Numbered from the stretch's first letter, positions 35,725-45,370 are shown. The stretch is 64,000 nucleotides of DNA from Paraburkholderia fungorum (GCF_900099835.1 NZ_FNKP01000002.1:1178001-1242000); one strand, 5' to 3'. Made by a program: numbers and translations. Notes: generated by a model not told the origin, from the letters alone.

Positions 35725-37638
35725 ATGAGCCCCGTGTTTGTCATCACTGTCCTGCTGTGGTTGTCGGTGGCCGGTCTTGCCTTCGCGGTCGCCAAACGCG
35801 CGGCTTACTGGCGCGAAGGCCGCGCGACTGCGGCAGGTGCTTACGGCTGGACCAATCTGCTCGCGATTCCGAAGCGCTATTTCGTCGATCTGCATCATGT
35901 CGTGGCGCGCGACCCGTACATTGCAAAGACGCACGTCGCCACGGCGGGCGGGGCGATTCTCGCGATGGCACTCGTATTCGTCAATTACGGCCTCGCTATC
36001 TATTCGCCGTGGCTCGACAGGCTGATCTTCCTGGCCGCACTTGTGATGCTGGCTGGCGCGGTTTTCGTGTGGCGTCGCAGGCATGGCGCGAAGGCGGCTC
36101 CGGCGCGGCTGTCTCGCGGACCGTGGGACCATCTGCCGCTGTTGCTCGGTTCGTTTGCGCTCGGCCTCGCATTGTTTATCGTGCTGCCCGCCGCGACGAT
36201 GTCCGGTGCGCTCGCGATCATCGTTGCGTTGTTGATCGCGGTGGGCGCATTCACGATGACGTTCGGCGCGGCGCGCGGCGGTCCGATGAAACATGCGCTG
36301 GCCGGTCTGTTGCATCTTGCGTTTCATCCGCGTCAGGAGCGTTTTGCCGCGCGTCACGACAACGATGTGGTGCCGCCTACAGCGCTCAAGGCGCCGCTGC
36401 TCGATGCAAAGGAATACGGCGTCGGCAAGCCCGTGGAGTTTCGCTGGAACCAGTTGCTCAGTTTCGATGCGTGCGTGCAATGCGGCAAGTGCGAGGCGGC
36501 GTGTCCGGCGTTTGCCGCGGGTCAACCGCTCAATCCGAAGAAGCTGATTCAGGACCTCGTCACGGGGATGGTGGGCGGCACGGATGCCGACTACGCCGGC
36601 AGCCCGACGCCGGGTATTCCGCTCGGCAAGCATGCCGGCGCACCTGGAAAACTGCTGATTTCGAGCCTGATCGAAGCCGATACGCTGTGGTCCTGCACGA
36701 CTTGCCGCGCTTGTGTGCAGGAGTGCCCGATGCTGATCGAGCATGTCGATGCGATCGTCGATATGCGCCGCAACCAGACGCTGGTCGAAGGCATCGTGCC
36801 GGGCAAGGGGCCGCTGACGCTCGCCAATCTGCGTGAGACGGGCAGCGCTAACGGCTATGACATCGGCGCGCGTTATGACTGGGCGGTCGATCTGCAAGTG
36901 CAGGTCGCGCAACCCGGGCGTCATGTGGACGTGTTGCTGATCGCAGGCGAAGGCGCGTTCGACATGCGCTATCAACGCACATTGCGCGCGCTGGTCAAAG
37001 TGCTGAACCGGGCGGGACTCGACTATGCGGTGCTCGGCGGCGTCGAAACCGATACCGGCGACACGGCCCGCCGTCTCGGTGACGAAGCCACTTTCCAGCA
37101 ACTCGCGCACAAGCTGATCGGCACGTTGTCGCAATACTCGTTCAGCAGGATCGTCACGGCAGACCCGCACGTGCTGCATAGCCTGCGCAACGAATATCGC
37201 GCACTGGGCGGCTTTTACGACGTTCAGCATCACACGGCGCTGATCGAACAACTGGTCGCGAGCGGCAAGCTGTCGCCGCGCGCCACGGCGGCATTCGCGG
37301 ACCGCAAGATCACCTATCACGACCCGTGCTATCTGGGCCGCTATAACGGCGAGACCGAAGCGCCACGCCGGGTGCTAAAGAGTATCGGCATCAAGGTGAT
37401 CGAAATGGAGCGCAACGGTATGCGCGGACGCTGCTGCGGAGGCGGAGGCGGCGCACCGCTGACCGATATTCCGGGCAAACGCCGCATTCCCGACATCCGT
37501 ATCGACGACGCCCGCGCGAGCGGCGCTGACATCGTCGCGGTGGCTTGCCCGAATTGCACGGCGATGCTCGAAGGCGTGGTGGGGCCGCGTCCCGACGTGC
37601 TGGACGTTGCCGAACTGGTTGCTGCGGCGCTGGAGTAA
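35725..37638 (+). CDS. dgcB: Dimethylglycine demethylation protein DgcB (membrane Fe-S protein)
   Basis: A 637-residue inner-membrane protein. Four or five hydrophobic segments lie in the first 215 residues. Two 4Fe-4S motifs follow: C250-VQC-GKC-EAAC and CTTC-RACVQEC. CCG-type domains at the C-terminus (HDPCYLGRYNG, RGRCCGGGGG, ACPNCTAML) resemble those of heterodisulfide reductase. It probably carries electrons between DgcA, the ETF and the quinone pool. ATG 35725 is preceded by AAGGA at 35711. Confidence 0.92.
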   Translation: MSPVFVITVLLWLSVAGLAFAVAKRAAYWREGRATAAGAYGWTNLLAIPKRYFVDLHHVVARDPYIAKTHVATAGGAILAMALVFVNYGLAIYSPWLDRLIFLAALVMLAGAVFVWRRRHGAKAAPARLSRGPWDHLPLLLGSFALGLALFIVLPAATMSGALAIIVALLIAVGAFTMTFGAARGGPMKHALAGLLHLAFHPRQERFAARHDNDVVPPTALKAPLLDAKEYGVGKPVEFRWNQLLSFDACVQCGKCEAACPAFAAGQPLNPKKLIQDLVTGMVGGTDADYAGSPTPGIPLGKHAGAPGKLLISSLIEADTLWSCTTCRACVQECPMLIEHVDAIVDMRRNQTLVEGIVPGKGPLTLANLRETGSANGYDIGARYDWAVDLQVQVAQPGRHVDVLLIAGEGAFDMRYQRTLRALVKVLNRAGLDYAVLGGVETDTGDTARRLGDEATFQQLAHKLIGTLSQYSFSRIVTADPHVLHSLRNEYRALGGFYDVQHHTALIEQLVASGKLSPRATAAFADRKITYHDPCYLGRYNGETEAPRRVLKSIGIKVIEMERNGMRGRCCGGGGGAPLTDIPGKRRIPDIRIDDARASGADIVAVACPNCTAMLEGVVGPRPDVLDVAELVAAALE

Positions 37639-37642
37639 CGCG

Positions 37643-38818
37643 ATGAATACGCTCAAACGAATCGATCCGCGCAGGCCGTACACGGTGACGGCAGAGGGGC
37701 TCAAACGCATCACGCTGGGCGCGACGGGTGACGCGCTCGCAATGCAGTTCAACATGCCGGGTGGCGTGGTCGTGCATCATGAATCGTCCAGGCCGCGCCG
37801 CACGACCGCCGCGCCGCAACGTGTATTGCTGGTAGCCGCACATGCCGACCGTGGCGCATTGGACGACCACGCACGTCAGACGCTGGCGGCCGCCGCCTTT
37901 ATCGCCGATGCAGCGACGGAAATCGTGCTGCTCGTATTCGGCGAATTCACCGGCGACGCCGCCACGTCAGGAGCCGACAAACTGATCGAACTGCCGATGT
38001 TCGACCGCCGCCAATATGCGCCCGATGACGAATTGAACGTGTTGGCCGCGTGCGTCGCGGCCTATTCGCCAGTGCATGTTTTTCTGCCAGACAATGCCAC
38101 TGGCGACGGCGATCTGGGTCGCCGCTATGCCGCAGCCGCTAACGCAAGCATCGCAACCCACGTCGTAGAAATCGACGCGCAGCATGTCGCCGCTTATATC
38201 CACGCGAATACGGCGCTCGCTTCACGCAATCTACCGGACGTAGTGCTGCTCGCACCCAACGCGGTCGATCCGAAACTGCCGTTCGTCGGCGCAGGCGAAC
38301 GTGTTGTGTGGCGCTTCGATAGCGCGACTATTTCGTCAAAAGGTGCCGTGCGCGATCTCGGTATCGAGGAAATCGACGCCGCGCAACTGGCGCTCGAAGA
38401 AGCGGATTTCATCGTGTCCGCAGGTAATGGCGTGAGCGACGTGCCGGCGTTCGAGAAGCTGGCGGGCACCTTGGGCGCGGCCATCGGCGCGAGCCGTGTC
38501 GCCGTCGACGACGGCAAATTCACCCGCGACAAGCAGATCGGCGCAACCGGCAAGACGGTCGAAGCGAGCGTGGTTATCGCGTTCGGCATTTCCGGCGCCG
38601 TGCAGCATCTGCAAGGGATCAAGGATTGCCGTCACGTGATTGCCGTGAATCTGGACGCCAGCGCGCCGATCGCGAAGCGGGCGAATCTGACCGTTATCGC
38701 GGATGCGCAGGAAACCATCGCGGCGCTCAACGAAGCGGCCGCAGCGGCGCGCAAGGCTCGTGGAACCGGCGCGGCCTTGCTCAATACGACGGCGGCTCCC
38801 GAAGGAGTGCTCGCATGA
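37643..38818 (+). CDS. etfA: Electron transfer flavoprotein, alpha subunit type
   Basis: A 391-residue ETF alpha subunit. The C-terminal FAD-binding domain is clear: VSAGNGVSDVPAFEKLAG, GATGKTVEASVVIAFGISGAVQHLQGI and AVNLDASAPIAKRANL. An N-terminal extension of about 60 residues is longer than in housekeeping ETF. ATG 37643 lies four bases after dgcB; the stop overlaps the start of the beta-subunit gene. It is dedicated to dimethylglycine demethylation by context. Confidence 0.9.
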   Translation: MNTLKRIDPRRPYTVTAEGLKRITLGATGDALAMQFNMPGGVVVHHESSRPRRTTAAPQRVLLVAAHADRGALDDHARQTLAAAAFIADAATEIVLLVFGEFTGDAATSGADKLIELPMFDRRQYAPDDELNVLAACVAAYSPVHVFLPDNATGDGDLGRRYAAAANASIATHVVEIDAQHVAAYIHANTALASRNLPDVVLLAPNAVDPKLPFVGAGERVVWRFDSATISSKGAVRDLGIEEIDAAQLALEEADFIVSAGNGVSDVPAFEKLAGTLGAAIGASRVAVDDGKFTRDKQIGATGKTVEASVVIAFGISGAVQHLQGIKDCRHVIAVNLDASAPIAKRANLTVIADAQETIAALNEAAAAARKARGTGAALLNTTAAPEGVLA

Positions 38819-39594
38819 AGATCGCCGTTCTGGTGTCGGTGGGGCGTCATCCGGTTAGCGGCGTTGCGCGCTATTGCCGCAACGATGCAGCGGCGCTGAC
38901 CATCGCGCTATCGCTCGCAAAAGCGCACGACGCAACGCTCGACGTGCTGCATGCCGGCGATCCGTCGAATCCTGCGTTAAAGGAGTATCTGGCACTCGGC
39001 GCGCGTTCGGTCGACGTACTCGAACTGTCCGGCGAATCCGCTTCGCAGGCTGACGCCGCGACATGGCTTGCGGCGCGTCTGCGGGATTACGACCTTATTC
39101 TGACGGGCACTCGTGCAGAAGGCGCCTTCGACAGCGGTATGTTGCCGTATCGCGTCGCGCACGAGTTGGACATTCCGCTGGTGGGCGCAGCAGTCGACCT
39201 GACTGTGCGGGACGGACTCGCGCAAGTGCGGCAGTTCATGCCGAAGGGCTTGCGCCGTCGCGTGGAAGTCGAATTGCCCGCGCTGATAGCCGTGCATCCG
39301 CTCGCTAATGCCGCGCCGACTTACGCTTATGCAAGGTTGCGCGAAGGCACGATCCGCTCCGTTGCCGCGACTTCATCATTAAAAAACCCCGACCACCTCG
39401 CGTGGAGCATCCGTCCCTCGACCGCAAAACCGGTGCGTCTCGCCGCCGCTGAAAAGCGCTCGGGCCACGCGCGGATGCTGTCGGCGACCACCACCGAGAG
39501 CCGCGGCGGCAGCGTCGTAATTGAAGGGAGTTCCGTCGAAAAAGCACAAGTGATTCTCGCGTATTTGCGCGAGCATCAACTCGTGGATTATTGA
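38815..39594 (+). CDS. etfB: Electron transfer flavoprotein, beta subunit type
   Basis: A 259-residue ETF beta subunit. MKIAVLVSVGRHPVSG at the N-terminus, DYDLILTGTRAEGAFDSGMLPYRVAHELDIPLVGAAVDL in the middle and the long C-terminal arm fit the family. GAAGGAG lies just upstream and ATG overlaps the stop of etfA. The AMP-binding motif of housekeeping ETF is poorly kept, as usual for the catabolic branch. Confidence 0.9.
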   Translation: MKIAVLVSVGRHPVSGVARYCRNDAAALTIALSLAKAHDATLDVLHAGDPSNPALKEYLALGARSVDVLELSGESASQADAATWLAARLRDYDLILTGTRAEGAFDSGMLPYRVAHELDIPLVGAAVDLTVRDGLAQVRQFMPKGLRRRVEVELPALIAVHPLANAAPTYAYARLREGTIRSVAATSSLKNPDHLAWSIRPSTAKPVRLAAAEKRSGHARMLSATTTESRGGSVVIEGSSVEKAQVILAYLREHQLVDY

Positions 39595-39667
39595 ATTCCG
39601 GTTCGGGCCAGCGTGCGACCAGGAGGGCCTGGTGCAGCGCCAGACGTGACATGCAACGGAGCACACA

Positions 39668-40981
39668 ATGAAAGTTTCGGCAGACGTTCGCGCAATGATC
39701 GAACGCCGCAAAAAGAATTACACGCTGGAAGCGCCGTTCTATACGAGCGAAGATATTTTCGCGCTCGACATGGAAGCGATTTTCCGTCAGCACTGGATTC
39801 AGGTCGCAATAGAACCCGACGTGCCGGAACCGGGCGATTACATCACCGTGGAAATCGGCCGCGATTCGATTCTGATCGTGCGCGACGACGATATGCAGGT
39901 GCGCGCGTTTCACAATGTTTGCCGCCACCGTGGCGCGCGTTTGTGCAATAGCGACAAAGGCTCGCTTGGCAATATCGTCTGCCCGTATCACAGCTGGACC
40001 TATAACCTGAGCGGCGACCTGATGTTCGCCGAGCATATGGGTGAACAATTCGACCGCTGCAAACACAGCCTGAAGGCCGTGCATGTCGAGAATCTCGCCG
40101 GGCTGATTTTCATCTGTCTCGCCGACACACCGCCCGCTGACTTTTCCGTGATGCGCGCTGCCATGGAGCCGTATCTGCTGCCGCACGATCTGGCGAGCTG
40201 CAAGATCGCCGCGTCGATCGATATCGTCGAGGAAGGCAACTGGAAGCTCACGATGGAGAACAATCGCGAGTGCTATCACTGCGTCGCGAACCATCCAGAG
40301 CTGACCATTTCGCTGTATGAATACGGCTTCGGTTATCAGCGCACGCCCGCCAATGAAGAAGGCATGGCCGCGTTCGAAGAAACCGTCGCGCGTCGAACTG
40401 CGCAGTGGGAAGCGATGAACTTGCCGTCGGCGGAAATCGAACGGCTCGCCGATCTGGTCACGGGTTTTCGCACGCAACGCCTGCCGCTCGATCGCGACGG
40501 CGAGTCGCAGACGCTCGACGCGAAAGTGGCGTCGAAGAAGTTGCTCGGCGGTTTCGAGCAGGCCGATCTCGGCGGCCTGTCGTTCTGGACGCAGCCTAAT
40601 TCGTGGCATCACTTCATGAGCGATCACATCGTCACGTTCTCGGTGATTCCGTTGTCCGCGGATAAAACGCTGGTGCGCACGAAATGGCTCGTGCACAAAG
40701 ACGCGCGCGAAGGTATCGACTACGACGTCAACAATCTGACGGCCGTATGGCGCGCGACCAATGATCAGGACCGCGCGCTCGTCGAGTATTCACAACGTGG
40801 TGCAAGCAGCAGCGCGTATGAGCCGGGGCCGTATTCACCCTTTACCGAAGGGCTCGTCGAGAAGTTTTGCGAGTGGTACATCGGCCGGATGGCGGATTAC
40901 GGCAATGCGCCGCAAACTCACGAGGCCGGCACGGGAACGCCGGTTTCACACGGCGAAAAAGTCGTGTCCTTCAAGCGCTGA
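39668..40981 (+). CDS. gbcA: Glycine betaine demethylase, Rieske oxygenase subunit
   Basis: A 437-residue ring-hydroxylating-type oxygenase that demethylates glycine betaine to dimethylglycine, releasing formaldehyde. The Rieske cluster ligands are Cys85, His87, Cys105 and His108 (CRHRGARLC and CPYHSW). The mononuclear iron ligands include His204 and His209 in ECYHCVANH. ATG 39668 is preceded by ACGGAG. gbcB follows after 33 bp. Confidence 0.95.
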   Translation: MKVSADVRAMIERRKKNYTLEAPFYTSEDIFALDMEAIFRQHWIQVAIEPDVPEPGDYITVEIGRDSILIVRDDDMQVRAFHNVCRHRGARLCNSDKGSLGNIVCPYHSWTYNLSGDLMFAEHMGEQFDRCKHSLKAVHVENLAGLIFICLADTPPADFSVMRAAMEPYLLPHDLASCKIAASIDIVEEGNWKLTMENNRECYHCVANHPELTISLYEYGFGYQRTPANEEGMAAFEETVARRTAQWEAMNLPSAEIERLADLVTGFRTQRLPLDRDGESQTLDAKVASKKLLGGFEQADLGGLSFWTQPNSWHHFMSDHIVTFSVIPLSADKTLVRTKWLVHKDAREGIDYDVNNLTAVWRATNDQDRALVEYSQRGASSSAYEPGPYSPFTEGLVEKFCEWYIGRMADYGNAPQTHEAGTGTPVSHGEKVVSFKR

Positions 40982-41014
40982 GCGCGACACCGCAACCAGG
41001 AGCGGGAGAAAACA

Positions 41015-42304
41015 ATGATGCGCGATCAGGCGACGTTTCAGCCCGGCGCCGAGCCGGTGCTACAGGGCGCGGCGAGTCTCGTTACCAGCCGTGTGACCCG
41101 GCCGCTGTTCTGGGACGCGCTGCCCGCGCGCTGGAATAGCGACGCCGACGACACGTTGGAGTGCTGCCAGGTCCGTGACGAAACGCATGACGTGAAGAGC
41201 TTTTTCTTCCGCGCGCCTTCCGAACGGGCGTTCGTGTTTGAGCCGGGGCAGTTCATTACGCTGGAACTGGAGATCGACGGCGAGTCGATCAATCGCTGCT
41301 ATACGATTTCGTCGCCGCCCACGCGGCCGCATACGATTTCGATCACGGTCAAGCGCGTGCCGGGCGGCAAGGTGTCGAACTGGCTGCACGACAATCTGCG
41401 AGCCGGTTCAACAGTTCGCGTGCTCGGGCCTTCCGGCGCATTCACCTGCGCGCGGCATCCGGCGCGCAAGTTTCTGTTTCTGTCGGCGGGTTCGGGCATT
41501 ACGCCGTTGATGTCGATGAGCCGCGCGCATCACGAACTCGGTGAAGACAGCGACATCGTGTTCGTCCACAGCGCGCGCACGCCGGACGATATTATCTTCG
41601 CGCGCGAGCTTGATCTGATCGCGTCGAATCAGGCTCATTTTCGGACGGCCTTTGTTTGCGAGCGGGTCGGCGCGCGTACAAACTGGCCAGGTGTCACCGG
41701 TTTTCTGACGTTGCCGCTGTTAAAACTGATTGCGCCGGACTTCATGGAGCGAGAGATCTTTTGCTGCGGTCCCGCGCCTTACATGCAGGCCGTGCGCAAT
41801 CTGCTGGGTGAGGGCGGGTTCGACCGCAATCGTTATCACGAGGAAAGTTTTTCGTTCGATACCGTCAGCGAAGTGGCCGCGCAATTGACCATCGCGCATG
41901 TCGCGGACGTGCTGCAATACGCGAGCGCGCCCGTCGCGGCGGAGAGTTTTGCCGAGGCGCGTGATGAGGCTCTGGGGTTTGCGCCTGAGCCAGCCTTGGC
42001 TCCAGTGCCGCTTGCTGTCGATGTCGAAGTCGAAGTCGAAACACGTTTCAAAGTCAGTTTCGCGAAAAGCAATCGCGAGATCGAATGCGGCAGTGGCCAG
42101 CATGTACTCGATGCCGCAAAGAAAGCAGGCGTGCGATTGCCCGCATCGTGTACGCAAGGCATGTGCGGCACGTGCAAGGTGAAGCTTGTGTCCGGCGAAG
42201 TGTCGATGAAACACGCGGGCGGCATTCGTCAGCGGGAGATCGATCAGGGCATGGTGCTGTTGTGCTGCAGCAAGCCGCTCACCGATCTCGTCGTCGATAA
42301 GTAA
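41015..42304 (+). CDS. gbcB: Glycine betaine demethylase, reductase subunit
   Basis: A 429-residue reductase that feeds electrons to GbcA. An FAD/NAD(P)H domain spans about residues 45-290 (RCYTISSPPTR, SAGSGITPLMSM, FCCGPAPYM). A flexible linker and a C-terminal plant-type 2Fe-2S ferredoxin follow, with Cys379, Cys384, Cys387 (CTQGMCGTC) and Cys417. GGGAG precedes the start. A linker rich in Ala/Pro/Glu/Val (about 330-350) joins the domains. Confidence 0.94.
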   Translation: MMRDQATFQPGAEPVLQGAASLVTSRVTRPLFWDALPARWNSDADDTLECCQVRDETHDVKSFFFRAPSERAFVFEPGQFITLELEIDGESINRCYTISSPPTRPHTISITVKRVPGGKVSNWLHDNLRAGSTVRVLGPSGAFTCARHPARKFLFLSAGSGITPLMSMSRAHHELGEDSDIVFVHSARTPDDIIFARELDLIASNQAHFRTAFVCERVGARTNWPGVTGFLTLPLLKLIAPDFMEREIFCCGPAPYMQAVRNLLGEGGFDRNRYHEESFSFDTVSEVAAQLTIAHVADVLQYASAPVAAESFAEARDEALGFAPEPALAPVPLAVDVEVEVETRFKVSFAKSNREIECGSGQHVLDAAKKAGVRLPASCTQGMCGTCKVKLVSGEVSMKHAGGIRQREIDQGMVLLCCSKPLTDLVVDK

Positions 42305-42345
42305 GGCAAGACTCTGCAGTGAAAGCGCTCCAGATTCGTGAAGCA

Positions 42346-42371
42346 GGTCGCGCGCGGACAACTGGATGTCG
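42346..42371 (+). promoter_or_regulatory. Direct repeat GGTCG-N16-TGTCG (putative betaine regulator site)
   Basis: GGTCG at 42346-42350 and TGTCG at 42367-42371, a 21-bp period. The second half continues TGTCGCAAAA, matching the proV copy (TGTCGCAAAT). It lies 81 bp upstream of the binding-protein gene. Confidence 0.55.
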
Positions 42372-42451
42372 CAAAACAACGCTACCCGGCATTTCTGGCT
42401 GGCGATTCTAAATGCTCAACAGGTTGTTTGACGGCGAACGGGAGAACGGCG

Positions 42452-43309
42452 ATGAGACTGATGAAAACGATAGTGATGGCAAGCGCGTTGAGTGCGGCGC
42501 TCGCGGTGATGAGCGTGGGCGTGTCGGCCGATACGAAGCCGACCATCAAGATCGGTTACGTAGAAGGCTGGGACGATAGCGTCGCGACGTCCAACGTGGC
42601 CGCGCGCGTGATCGAAAAGCGCCTCGGTTACGAAGTGCAGCTCGTGCCGGTCGCGGCCGGCGTGATGTGGCAGGGCGTGGCGCGCGGCGACCTCGACGCG
42701 ACATTGTCCGCGTGGCTGCCGGTCACGCACGGTGCGTACTGGAACAACTTCAAGGAGAAGGTGGTCGATCTCGGGCCAAACTTCAACGACGCGAAGATCG
42801 GCCTGATCGTGCCGGATAACGCAGACGTGAAGACCGTCGGCGATCTCGAAGCGAAGAAGTCGGAGTTCGGCGCGCGCATTGTCGGTATCGATGCGGGCGC
42901 GGGCGTGATGCAGAAAACCAGCGAAGCAATCAAGGCTTACGGACTCGACTATCAACTGATGCCAAGTTCGGGCAGCGCGATGACCGCTGAACTCGCGCGC
43001 TCGGAAGCGGCGAGCAAGCCGATCATCGTGACGGGCTGGAAGCCGCACTGGATGTTCGCGAAGTACAAGCTGAAATTCCTCGAAGATCCGAAGAAGGTGT
43101 TCGGCGAATCCGAGCATGTGGATAGCGTGGTGAATCCTGAGCTTGAAAAGAAAGCGCCGCCGGTCGTCGCGTTTCTCAAGAAGTTTCAGTGGAAGCCGGG
43201 CGAGATCGACAGTGTGATGCTGGCGACGCAGAACGGCGAGAAGCCGACCGCCGCCGCCGATGCGTGGATCAGCGCGCATGGTGACCGGGTAGATAGCTGG
43301 GTGAAGTAA
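42452..43309 (+). CDS. Glycine betaine ABC transporter substrate-binding protein
   Basis: A 285-residue periplasmic protein of the ProX/OpuAC family. The signal peptide ends at VSA-DT near residue 26. IKIGYVEGWDDSVATSNVAARVIEKR and GDLDATLSAWLPVTHGAYW are typical, and the tryptophans (W41, W90, W99, W199 region) fit the aromatic cage for a quaternary ammonium. GGGAG precedes ATG 42452. Its ATPase and permease are most likely ProV and ProW at 13361-15434. It ends at a strong terminator. Confidence 0.92.
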   Translation: MRLMKTIVMASALSAALAVMSVGVSADTKPTIKIGYVEGWDDSVATSNVAARVIEKRLGYEVQLVPVAAGVMWQGVARGDLDATLSAWLPVTHGAYWNNFKEKVVDLGPNFNDAKIGLIVPDNADVKTVGDLEAKKSEFGARIVGIDAGAGVMQKTSEAIKAYGLDYQLMPSSGSAMTAELARSEAASKPIIVTGWKPHWMFAKYKLKFLEDPKKVFGESEHVDSVVNPELEKKAPPVVAFLKKFQWKPGEIDSVMLATQNGEKPTAAADAWISAHGDRVDSWVK

Positions 43310-43361
43310 GCCTGCTTTGCAGGTAACAGATCTTCCGCTGCGTTGAAGCGGAAGTTCACAG

Positions 43362-43393
43362 AAAACGCCGCTATTTCAGCGGCGTTTTTTTTT
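43362..43393 (+). terminator. Rho-independent terminator
   Basis: Stem AAAACGCCGCT / AGCGGCGTTTT with loop ATTTC, followed by a run of about nine T. It ends the betaine operon, and the A-run lets it also serve the convergent purU gene. Confidence 0.9.
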
Positions 43394-44267
43394 ATTGCAG
43401 CACCACAGTCCGATCGCCGTTGATAAAAACGCGCCGTTCGACAAACGCCTTCACCGCACGCGCGAGCGTAATGCATTCGACGTCACGTCCGGTCGCGAGC
43501 AGGCGTTCCGGGCTATACGAATGATCGACCCGTTCCACCACCTGCTCGATGATCGGGCCTTCGTCGAGATCGTCGGTGACGAAGTGCGCGGTGGCGCCGA
43601 TCAGTTTGACCCCGCGCGTATGGGCCTGGTGATACGGTTTTGCACCCTTGAAGCCGGGCAAAAACGAATGGTGAATATTGATCGCACGCGCCGCAAGTGC
43701 GCGGCTCGTTTCGCCGGACAGAATCTGCATATAGCGCGCGAGAATCATTAATTCCGCGCCCGAACTGTCGAACAAATCGAGCAAGCGCGCTTCCTGTTGC
43801 GGCTTGGTGTCGGCGGTAATCGGCAGATGGTGAAACGGTAGACCGTGCTGCTGCGCGAGCGGTTCGAGATCGCGATGATTCGAGCCGATGCCGACAATAT
43901 CCATTTTCAGTTCGCCCATGCGCCAGCGGAACAGCAGATCAGCGAGACAGTGTTCGAGCTTCGAGACCATGATCAACACTTTCGGTCGCGCGCCGACATC
44001 GTGGATTGCCCAGGTCATCTGGAAGCGGTCGGCGATCAGTTCGAACTCGCGTTTGAGCGCGGCAAGTTGCAGCGTTTCGTCACGATCGACGCCATGAAAT
44101 ACGCAACGCACGAAGAAGCGTTCGCTGAGGTCGTCGTCGAAAACGGTGAGTTCGTCGATATAGCAGTGATGCCGGTCGAGAAAGCCGACTACGGCGGCAA
44201 CCTGGCCCGCCGCGCTCGGACACGCGACGGTGAGGACCAGCTGGGCAGGACGGGAATCGGCGGACAT
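43392..44267 (-). CDS. purU: Formyltetrahydrofolate deformylase
   Basis: A 291-residue enzyme that hydrolyses 10-formyl-THF to formate and THF. An N-terminal ACT domain (1 to about 85) precedes the formyltransferase fold with the catalytic Asn197, His199 and Asp235 (INIHHSFLPGFKGAKPYHQA and DDLDEGPII). ATG 44267 follows GGAGAA; a longer start at 44321 lacks one. By context it recycles folate loaded by the betaine, dimethylglycine and sarcosine demethylation steps and lets C1 units leave as formate. Confidence 0.94.
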   Translation of the reverse strand: MSADSRPAQLVLTVACPSAAGQVAAVVGFLDRHHCYIDELTVFDDDLSERFFVRCVFHGVDRDETLQLAALKREFELIADRFQMTWAIHDVGARPKVLIMVSKLEHCLADLLFRWRMGELKMDIVGIGSNHRDLEPLAQQHGLPFHHLPITADTKPQQEARLLDLFDSSGAELMILARYMQILSGETSRALAARAINIHHSFLPGFKGAKPYHQAHTRGVKLIGATAHFVTDDLDEGPIIEQVVERVDHSYSPERLLATGRDVECITLARAVKAFVERRVFINGDRTVVLQ

Positions 44268-44437
44268 GCGTTCTTCTCCACATAGACAGGATGCCAACGC
44301 CGCGGACGCGGCACGGATCATCGCAGTAGAGCAAACGGGCCGGTGGCACGGATAGAAGCTAACCGCCCTCGCGCTGGAACGGGAGCGTCAGATTCGAGAG
44401 CGGTTCAAAGCTGGCGACTGGCGTGGCCGAAAGACGA

Positions 44438-45370
44438 CTATGAATAAGCAAGTTGCTTTTTGAACGTCTCGATCAGCGCGCGAACTTTCGCGGGCGGGTG
44501 GCTGGTAGGCGGGAAAACGGCCTGGATGCTCGCCGGTTCGGTCGACCATTGCGGCAGCATGCGCACCAGATGTCCGCTGGCGATATCGCCGGCAATCGAA
44601 AAATCGGTCAACAGGCCGAAGCCGCCGCCCGCGAGCGTCGCTGCGCGGCATGCGTCGGCAGTGTTGACCTGGAACGCACTTTCGCACCGCACGGTTTGTT
44701 TTTCGGGCTTATCGTGTGGAGCGCCCGTATCGCCGTTCATGCAGTGCAGTTCCAGTGTCAACGGATGCGGCAGAACCGTCATCGCGTTGAACGGCAGCGC
44801 CGACAGATCAGCGGGCGCGCGCGGCATGCCCCATCGTTCGATAAACGCGGGACTCGCCACAATCCATTTGACGAACGTGCCGAGCTTCACCGCGCGGTAA
44901 TTCGAATCCGCGAGACGGCCGAGGCGGATCGCGACGTCGATACCGTCCGCGATGAGGTCCACATAGTGATCGATGCAGATCAGTTCAATATCGAGTTGCG
45001 GATGCTCGCGGCGCAATTCGACCAGCGTGGGCGCGACCGCCAGCGCGCCGTAATCGATCGGCGAACTGACGCGCAAGGTGCCGCGCACCGGCGCAGTTTC
45101 GCCGCTGACCGCACTCAGCGCTTCTTCGGTGGCGCGCAGGATTTTCACGCTGGCGTCATAGAACGCGCGGCCCGCTTCGGTGACGCTCAAACGTCGCGTG
45201 GTGCGGATCAGCAGGCTCGCGCCCACTTCCGCTTCCAGCCGCTGCATGTGCGTGCTGACCATCGTCTTCGCTAGCCCAAGCCGCGCCGCCGCGGCGGTCA
45301 GCGAGCCGGCGTCGACGACCGCGACGAAGATCGCAAGGCGGTTCAGGTTTACGTCACGTACGTCGGCCAT
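44438..45370 (-). CDS. LysR family transcriptional regulator
   Basis: A 311-residue regulator with an N-terminal winged HTH (LNRLAIFVAVVDAGSLTAAAARLGLAKTMVSTHMQRLEAEVGASLLIRTTRRLSVTEAG) and an effector domain of the PBP2 type. ATG 45370 is preferred; a GTG at 45406 would add 12 residues. It is divergent from a glutathione S-transferase gene with a 109-bp gap, the classical LysR arrangement, so it probably controls the GST and the oxidoreductase at 46154. Confidence 0.92.
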   Translation of the reverse strand: MADVRDVNLNRLAIFVAVVDAGSLTAAAARLGLAKTMVSTHMQRLEAEVGASLLIRTTRRLSVTEAGRAFYDASVKILRATEEALSAVSGETAPVRGTLRVSSPIDYGALAVAPTLVELRREHPQLDIELICIDHYVDLIADGIDVAIRLGRLADSNYRAVKLGTFVKWIVASPAFIERWGMPRAPADLSALPFNAMTVLPHPLTLELHCMNGDTGAPHDKPEKQTVRCESAFQVNTADACRAATLAGGGFGLLTDFSIAGDIASGHLVRMLPQWSTEPASIQAVFPPTSHPPAKVRALIETFKKQLAYS

